Made by a program: the position numbers and the translations under genes | DNA from: Nonlabens sp. | GTDB lineage: Bacteria > Bacteroidota > Bacteroidia > Flavobacteriales > Flavobacteriaceae | DNA length: 64,000 bases | NCBI GenBank assembly: GCA_020630715.1 | Contig: JAHDIQ010000004.1 | Coordinates: forward strand, 239,868 to 303,867 | Direction: 5' to 3' | Shown here: one piece after another, positions 62,814 to 64,000 of the stretch | How positions within the stretch are numbered: the first letter of the stretch is position 1 | Layout: every line of letters starts with the position of its first letter | Notes under the pieces: model-generated | The model's database searches: none | What the model was told of the DNA's origin: nothing | What the model saw: only the letters and a program-made list of their open reading frames with translations

Positions 62814-64000
62814 TTATTGTTGTACTGGTCCAATAAAATTAGGGTCATAACCTCTTCTAACTAATCCGGACACTGTTCCTCCTTGTGAGGCAGAGCAAGC
62901 TAGGCATTGAGGATATAACATTTGAGACGTTCCATTAGGAACTAGTGCAGAGGGAGGCTGATGATCTGGAGTGAAATTACCAGAAGCTCTTCCTGAATTT
63001 CTTGAACCACACGTATGGCAACCGTCTGTTTCCCCTATTTCATTAATAGCAGATCTTTCTGCTCTAGTAAAGCGAGTACTAGTACTACGAGCAGGAATAG
63101 AACGACTAGCATTAGGGCCAGGTGTTAAGGTTGTAGTATTAACATTTGGATTTAATCTTTGAGCTTCCGCGACCACTTGTTGTGCAACAGTAGCAGTTTG
63201 ACTAGTTGCCGTACTACTTCTAGTCGTGGAAATTCTTAACGTTCTTGCAACGGCAAATGTGACTCCACCAGCAGTTAAGTTTTCCGCATCTTGAATTGTT
63301 CCTTCTCCATTCTCTATTCTTTGAACAGTTTCTCCTAGTCCTTGAACACCGTCTGCAACTTGATCCGTCAACGTTTGACCATTCATTCCACCTCTCCAAG
63401 TTAAAGAGATACTATTGTAAATTGCTGCTCCTACATTGAAACCATAAGTAGCAACTGGACCTGCTAGACTCGCTTCCCTTCTTTCAACAATTCCAAAATC
63501 TATATTATGAAGGCCAAATGTTAATATTTTTTTGTTTCCAACTCTATTAAGATACCACGCAGTATCAGAATCATTTAAATCAGTTCCATCATTAACTGGT
63601 TCTCCTTCCAAACCTTCCAATTCAATTTTCCAAATAGGATTATTAGATGCAAATTGATAATTAGTTTGATAATAAAATTCCTCGGCGATAGGATCTGAAC
63701 CAAAGAACCTACCTATAGAAGGATCAGCAAATCTCCATTTGAACGAGTGCCAATTTAACCCTAAATCATCATGAAATTCCTGATTTAGGTAATCAAACTT
63801 ATGATCTCTACCTACAATCACGTTATTATAACCCTTATGCTTAAGTCCAAAAGGATAGTAGTTATTTTCTTCTTTGATTACAAGTCCATTAGGTCCTTTG
63901 GCATAGTTAAGTCTAACGTTACCTAGATGATCTTTATATTGATATACATATTCATAGCTATAATTTCCATTATCTAGAGTTGTTTCAACAAAGCCTTCTG
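62814..64000 (-). CDS. Rhs-core polymorphic toxin, C-terminal part (5' end outside window)
   Basis: The frame is open to the window edge (395 residues visible). First ~120 residues: Rhs-associated core, YQYKDHLGNVRLNYAKG, EENNYYPFGLKHKGYNN and FADPSIGRFFGSDPIAEEF. After a variable linker (Ser/Thr-rich, ~200-270) comes a toxin-like tip with CHTCGSRNSGRASGNFTPDH, then QPPSALVPNG and YPQCLACSASQGG: two Cys pairs plus D-H, as in HNH-type nucleases with a zinc knuckle. DNase activity is inferred. Followed by its probable immunity gene. Confidence 0.8.
   Translation of the reverse strand, partial: EGFVETTLDNGNYSYEYVYQYKDHLGNVRLNYAKGPNGLVIKEENNYYPFGLKHKGYNNVIVGRDHKFDYLNQEFHDDLGLNWHSFKWRFADPSIGRFFGSDPIAEEFYYQTNYQFASNNPIWKIELEGLEGEPVNDGTDLNDSDTAWYLNRVGNKKILTFGLHNIDFGIVERREASLAGPVATYGFNVGAAIYNSISLTWRGGMNGQTLTDQVADGVQGLGETVQRIENGEGTIQDAENLTAGGVTFAVARTLRISTTRSSTATSQTATVAQQVVAEAQRLNPNVNTTTLTPGPNASRSIPARSTSTRFTRAERSAINEIGETDGCHTCGSRNSGRASGNFTPDHQPPSALVPNGTSQMLYPQCLACSASQGGTVSGLVRRGYDPNFIGPVQQ

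Noticed and set aside
63822..64000. Toxin gene starting at GTG 63821
   Set aside because: The same frame stays open to the window edge and encodes the conserved Rhs-core motif DHLGNVRL, so the gene is longer and truncated by the window.

Overview
The window looks like chromosomal DNA of a marine member of the Flavobacteriaceae (Bacteroidota); a Nonlabens- or Dokdonia-like genus is only a guess. The evidence is the AT-rich sequence, at least fifteen TAnnTTTG (-7) promoter elements of the Bacteroidota sigma factor, a gliding/T9SS-type surface protein, TonB-type receptors and DUF5916 and OMP beta-barrel proteins, a bacillithiol gene (bshA), a serine-palmitoyltransferase-like gene and an Rhs-core protein of the Bacteroidota type. 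I found no complete rRNA or tRNA gene and no CRISPR array.

Layout. 0-13 kb: a truncated surface protein, a two-gene ABC exporter, a conserved protein with kinase-like motifs, nucleoid-associated protein, heme A synthase (ctaA), miaE, a MarR regulator, a hybrid histidine kinase and a PhnA-type protein. 12.7-18.5 kb: three tandem tiny membrane paralogues, a GH3-beta-lactamase fusion, bshA and a lipoprotein. 18.5-32.3 kb: outer-membrane proteins, prfB, threonine aldolase, an OmpA protein with N-terminal repeats, a YbaB-type protein, an S9 peptidase, a cysteine-synthase-like enzyme, an SPT-like enzyme and two lipoproteins. 32.7-37.9 kb: corA, uvrA followed by a decayed copy of its own 3' end, an ECF sigma factor and a 48-residue small protein.

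38.1-45.3 kb is a type I restriction-modification operon read leftward as hsdR-hsdS-prrC-hsdM. The extra gene is a full-length PrrC-type anticodon nuclease with its Arg-Glu-His catalytic triad intact. This is a two-layer phage defence: DNA restriction backed by tRNA cleavage when restriction is blocked. 45.4-59.6 kb is housekeeping: nth, bcp, an MBL hydrolase, a degenerate dihydroorotase, a BatA-like protein, a LolD-like ATPase, msrA and folE. 59.7-64 kb is accessory: a 166-bp tandem duplication, an insertion sequence, an orphan signal-peptide mini-gene and an Rhs-core polymorphic toxin with its probable immunity gene, running off the right edge.

Throughout the window a 14-bp perfect palindrome, GCTTTCGCGAAAGC, recurs. 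There are 12 exact copies, two one-base variants and two copies split at the same place by a 24-nt insert. Copies lie between genes and also in frame inside genes, where they encode AFAKA, LSRK or FRES. They are absent from the restriction island and from the toxin/IS end. I rate this repeat, the PrrC locus, the Rhs toxin-immunity pair, the kinase-like protein and the uvrA ghost as the observations most worth a second look.
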